Of a DNA stretch of 7,968 nucleotides, positions 6,762 to 7,968 are shown piece by piece (positions within the stretch are counted from its first letter, which is position 1; every line of letters begins with the position of its first letter). The stretch is from Clostridia bacterium (GTDB lineage: Bacteria; Bacillota; Clostridia; UBA1381), in assembly GCA_900751685.1 (NCBI GenBank), contig CAADSR010000205.1:1-7968 (forward strand). Direction: 5' to 3'. Under the pieces are notes generated by a model, which had not been told where the DNA came from, ran no database searches, and was given only the letters and a program-made list of their open reading frames with translations. Both the position numbers and the translations under genes were made by a program.

Positions 6762-6790
6762 TTGACAGGGCCACTCATAAGACGTATCAT
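6762..6790 (+). promoter_or_regulatory. Promoter of the TetR-family regulator gene
   Basis: A perfect TTGACA (6762-6767) and TATCAT (6785-6790) are separated by 17 bp. The predicted start near 6797 falls at the left edge of the inverted repeat at 6797-6811. The divergent deaminase promoter is about 70 bp away and does not overlap. Confidence 0.75.
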
Positions 6791-6796
6791 ATTAAT

Positions 6797-6811
6797 AATG
6801 AACAATTCATT
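6797..6811. promoter_or_regulatory. Candidate TetR operator (inverted repeat)
   Basis: AATGAA-CAA-TTCATT is a perfect 6-bp inverted repeat with a 3-bp centre, placed at the predicted transcription start and before the ribosome binding site of the TetR gene. TetR-family proteins bind such short palindromes as dimers and often repress their own genes. The half site resembles the TGAATGA/TCATTCA operators of fatty-acid-responsive TetR regulators, but this is only a similarity noted by eye. No second copy was noticed in the window. Confidence 0.55.
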
Positions 6812-6829
6812 TACAAAGGAGGAAGGCTT

Positions 6830-7501
6830 ATGGCCAGCCAGCGGATCATAGCGGTTAAGGATGCCGCCACCCGGCTTTTCCTGCAGCAGGGATATTCCAG
6901 GACACAAATCAGCCACATTGCAAAAGAAGTGGGCGTGTCGGTAGGGACGATCTACCACGATTTTACGGGCAAGCAGGAGATCATGCATTTTGTTTTAAAA
7001 TGCACGGTGGACCCGGATTTTATCAACAGGGATTTTAAGCGGCCTATCACGGATGATTTGTTTGACGGACTGAACCAAGAGATCCGTGCCGCCTTTGAGA
7101 AAAGCGGGGAAGACTTTTCCGCCCCTCTTAAAAAGAATGCCGAGGGATACTCTTTTGAAGCATTGGTTTCAGACACCTTTGACCTTTTATCAAAATATGC
7201 TGTCGGCTGCCTGTTTATAGAGAAGAACCAGTTTGACTTTAAAAGCCTCGCTGAGAGCTATAAGCAATACCGGCAGCATTTTTTTGAAGCGATGATAGGT
7301 TATGTCACCCTTTTCATAAGCAAAGGGATTCTCCGTCCCTTAAACCATGTGGAGCTATCCACCAGGCTGATGATCGAGACCTTGGCCTGGTGGGCAATGG
7401 ATGCAAGATACCTCTCCTTTGACGAGCAGGCCAAAAGCATCCCGCCGGAGCTGGCAAAAGAGGTCTGTATGGATCATATCATTGCGGCGTACAAGCTGTA
7501 A
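6830..7501 (+). CDS. TetR/AcrR family transcriptional regulator
   Basis: This 223-residue protein has an N-terminal TetR DNA-binding domain. Helix 1 is IIAVKDAATRLFLQQGY (6-22), then TQISHIAKEVGVS (25-37), and the recognition helix is VGTIYHDFTGKQEI (38-51), closely matching the family pattern GTIYxxFxxKxxL. Residues from about 60 on form a helical ligand-binding and dimerisation domain with no recognisable ligand signature. The ATG at 6830-6832 has AAAGGAGG 7 nt upstream and opens with MASQRIIAVKDAA, so it is preferred over longer in-frame extensions upstream. The promoter carries an inverted repeat at its start site, suggesting autorepression. No transporter or enzyme gene typical of a TetR target is adjacent: cdd is divergent with a separate promoter, and tyrA follows with its own start region. 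Its main targets may lie elsewhere. Confidence 0.93.
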   Translation: MASQRIIAVKDAATRLFLQQGYSRTQISHIAKEVGVSVGTIYHDFTGKQEIMHFVLKCTVDPDFINRDFKRPITDDLFDGLNQEIRAAFEKSGEDFSAPLKKNAEGYSFEALVSDTFDLLSKYAVGCLFIEKNQFDFKSLAESYKQYRQHFFEAMIGYVTLFISKGILRPLNHVELSTRLMIETLAWWAMDARYLSFDEQAKSIPPELAKEVCMDHIIAAYKL

Positions 7502-7547
7502 GCGGGCTGAATTTTGCTATGGATCTTTAAGAAAATGCTTCCCCCTC

Positions 7548-7576
7548 TTTTCATTTTGCCGTTTTTGTGGTAGAAT
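7548..7576 (+). promoter_or_regulatory. Possible promoter of the tyrA gene
   Basis: TAGAAT (7571-7576) is preceded by TG with one base between (extended -10). A poor -35, TTTTCA (7548-7553), lies 17 bp upstream. It sits in the 114-nt gap after the TetR gene and about 40 nt before the TTG start. I saw no clear terminator after the TetR gene, so read-through is also possible. Confidence 0.4.
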
Positions 7577-7615
7577 GGCTAGAGTAGATTTTTAAAATAG
7601 AAAGGAACGGTCGGA

Positions 7616-7968
7616 TTGAATATAACGATTGTGGGCCTCGGACTGATCGGCGGGTCTATCGCGCGCCGCCTGCGCGGTTTTCACGACTGCCATCTGCGGG
7701 CTGTGGATTTGAACCAGGAGTCCATCCTGCTTGCCAAAGCGGATGGGGTGATCGAGGAGGGGTTCCTCACTGGGGAGGGCGCCTTAAACGATGCAGATCT
7801 GATTGTGCTATGCCTGTATCCCCAGGCAAACATTGATTTTATAAAACAATATAAAGACGGTTTGAAGCCGGGAGCTGTAGTTACGGACGTATCTGGTGTC
7901 AAAGAGTATGTGATCTCTGCGATGAAACAGATCTTGCCGCCGGGCATTGATTTTATCGGCGGGGGACC
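7616..7968 (+). CDS. tyrA: prephenate dehydrogenase (5' part, cut by window edge)
   Basis: TyrA oxidatively decarboxylates prephenate to 4-hydroxyphenylpyruvate with NAD+, the committed step to tyrosine. From a TTG at 7616-7618 the frame gives 117 residues before the edge. The N-terminus has the NAD-binding fingerprint IVGLGLIGGSIA (4-15), an acidic residue ending strand 2 (AVDLN), then ADLIVLCLYP and the VVTDVSGVKE segment typical of the family. The TTG start is chosen because AAAGGA lies 9 nt upstream, the protein begins directly at the Rossmann strand as relatives do, and no suitable ATG exists nearby. The last codons read FIGGGP where the family has GGHP; this replaces a His regarded as catalytic in characterised TyrA enzymes, possibly an edge artefact. 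The family call is strong; activity is uncertain from this fragment. Confidence 0.9.
   Translation, partial: MNITIVGLGLIGGSIARRLRGFHDCHLRAVDLNQESILLAKADGVIEEGFLTGEGALNDADLIVLCLYPQANIDFIKQYKDGLKPGAVVTDVSGVKEYVISAMKQILPPGIDFIGGG

Noticed and set aside
7530..7560. Possible terminator after the TetR gene (AAAATG/CATTTT)
   Set aside because: The stem is a weak 6-bp A/T-rich pairing with a 14-nt loop and no proper T run.

Overview
The window is an ordinary chromosomal stretch from a Bacillota bacterium, most likely of class Clostridia. The signs are strong AGGAGG-type ribosome binding sites, sigma-A-like promoters (TTGACA with 17-bp spacers), the gene order ecfA1-ecfA2-ecfT-truA typical of Firmicutes, a DUF5711-like protein next to CvpA, and a TTG start codon. 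Base composition looks intermediate, so a mid-GC gut clostridial lineage is plausible. I cannot name the genus.

Left and middle (about 1-6116, minus strand): one long, tightly packed transcription unit read right to left. A good promoter (6087-6116) precedes an RlmI/RlmK-like SAM methyltransferase. Next come the complete energising module of a group II ECF vitamin/metal transporter (EcfA1 and EcfA2 ATPases, EcfT transmembrane protein), then the tRNA pseudouridine synthase TruA, a membrane-anchored propeller-like DUF5711-type protein, and a CvpA-family membrane protein that runs off the left edge. Start and stop codons overlap at ecfA1/ecfA2, ecfA2/ecfT and truA/DUF5711. The other gaps are 60 nt or less and hold no terminator, so these seven genes are probably co-transcribed. 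No EcfS substrate-binding gene is present; S components for this type of module are normally encoded elsewhere.

Right (6178-7968): a terminator hairpin (6179-6213) separates that operon from a minus-strand cytidine deaminase-like gene. Divergent to it, on the plus strand, is a TetR-family regulator. It has its own promoter and a perfect AATGAA-CAA-TTCATT inverted repeat at the expected transcription start, probably its autoregulatory operator. Downstream and co-directional is the 5' part of a prephenate dehydrogenase gene (tyrA) with a TTG start, cut by the right edge.

No mobile element, CRISPR array, rRNA/tRNA gene or toxin/defence system is visible, and I do not see an undescribed multi-gene system. 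The points most worth a second look are the DUF5711-CvpA pair, the TetR operator, the methyltransferase of unknown substrate at the head of the ECF operon, and the Gly in TyrA where a catalytic His is expected. There is no gene-free stretch longer than 300 bases. The two larger intergenic regions (6010-6222 and 6595-6829) hold promoters, an operator candidate and a terminator, described below.
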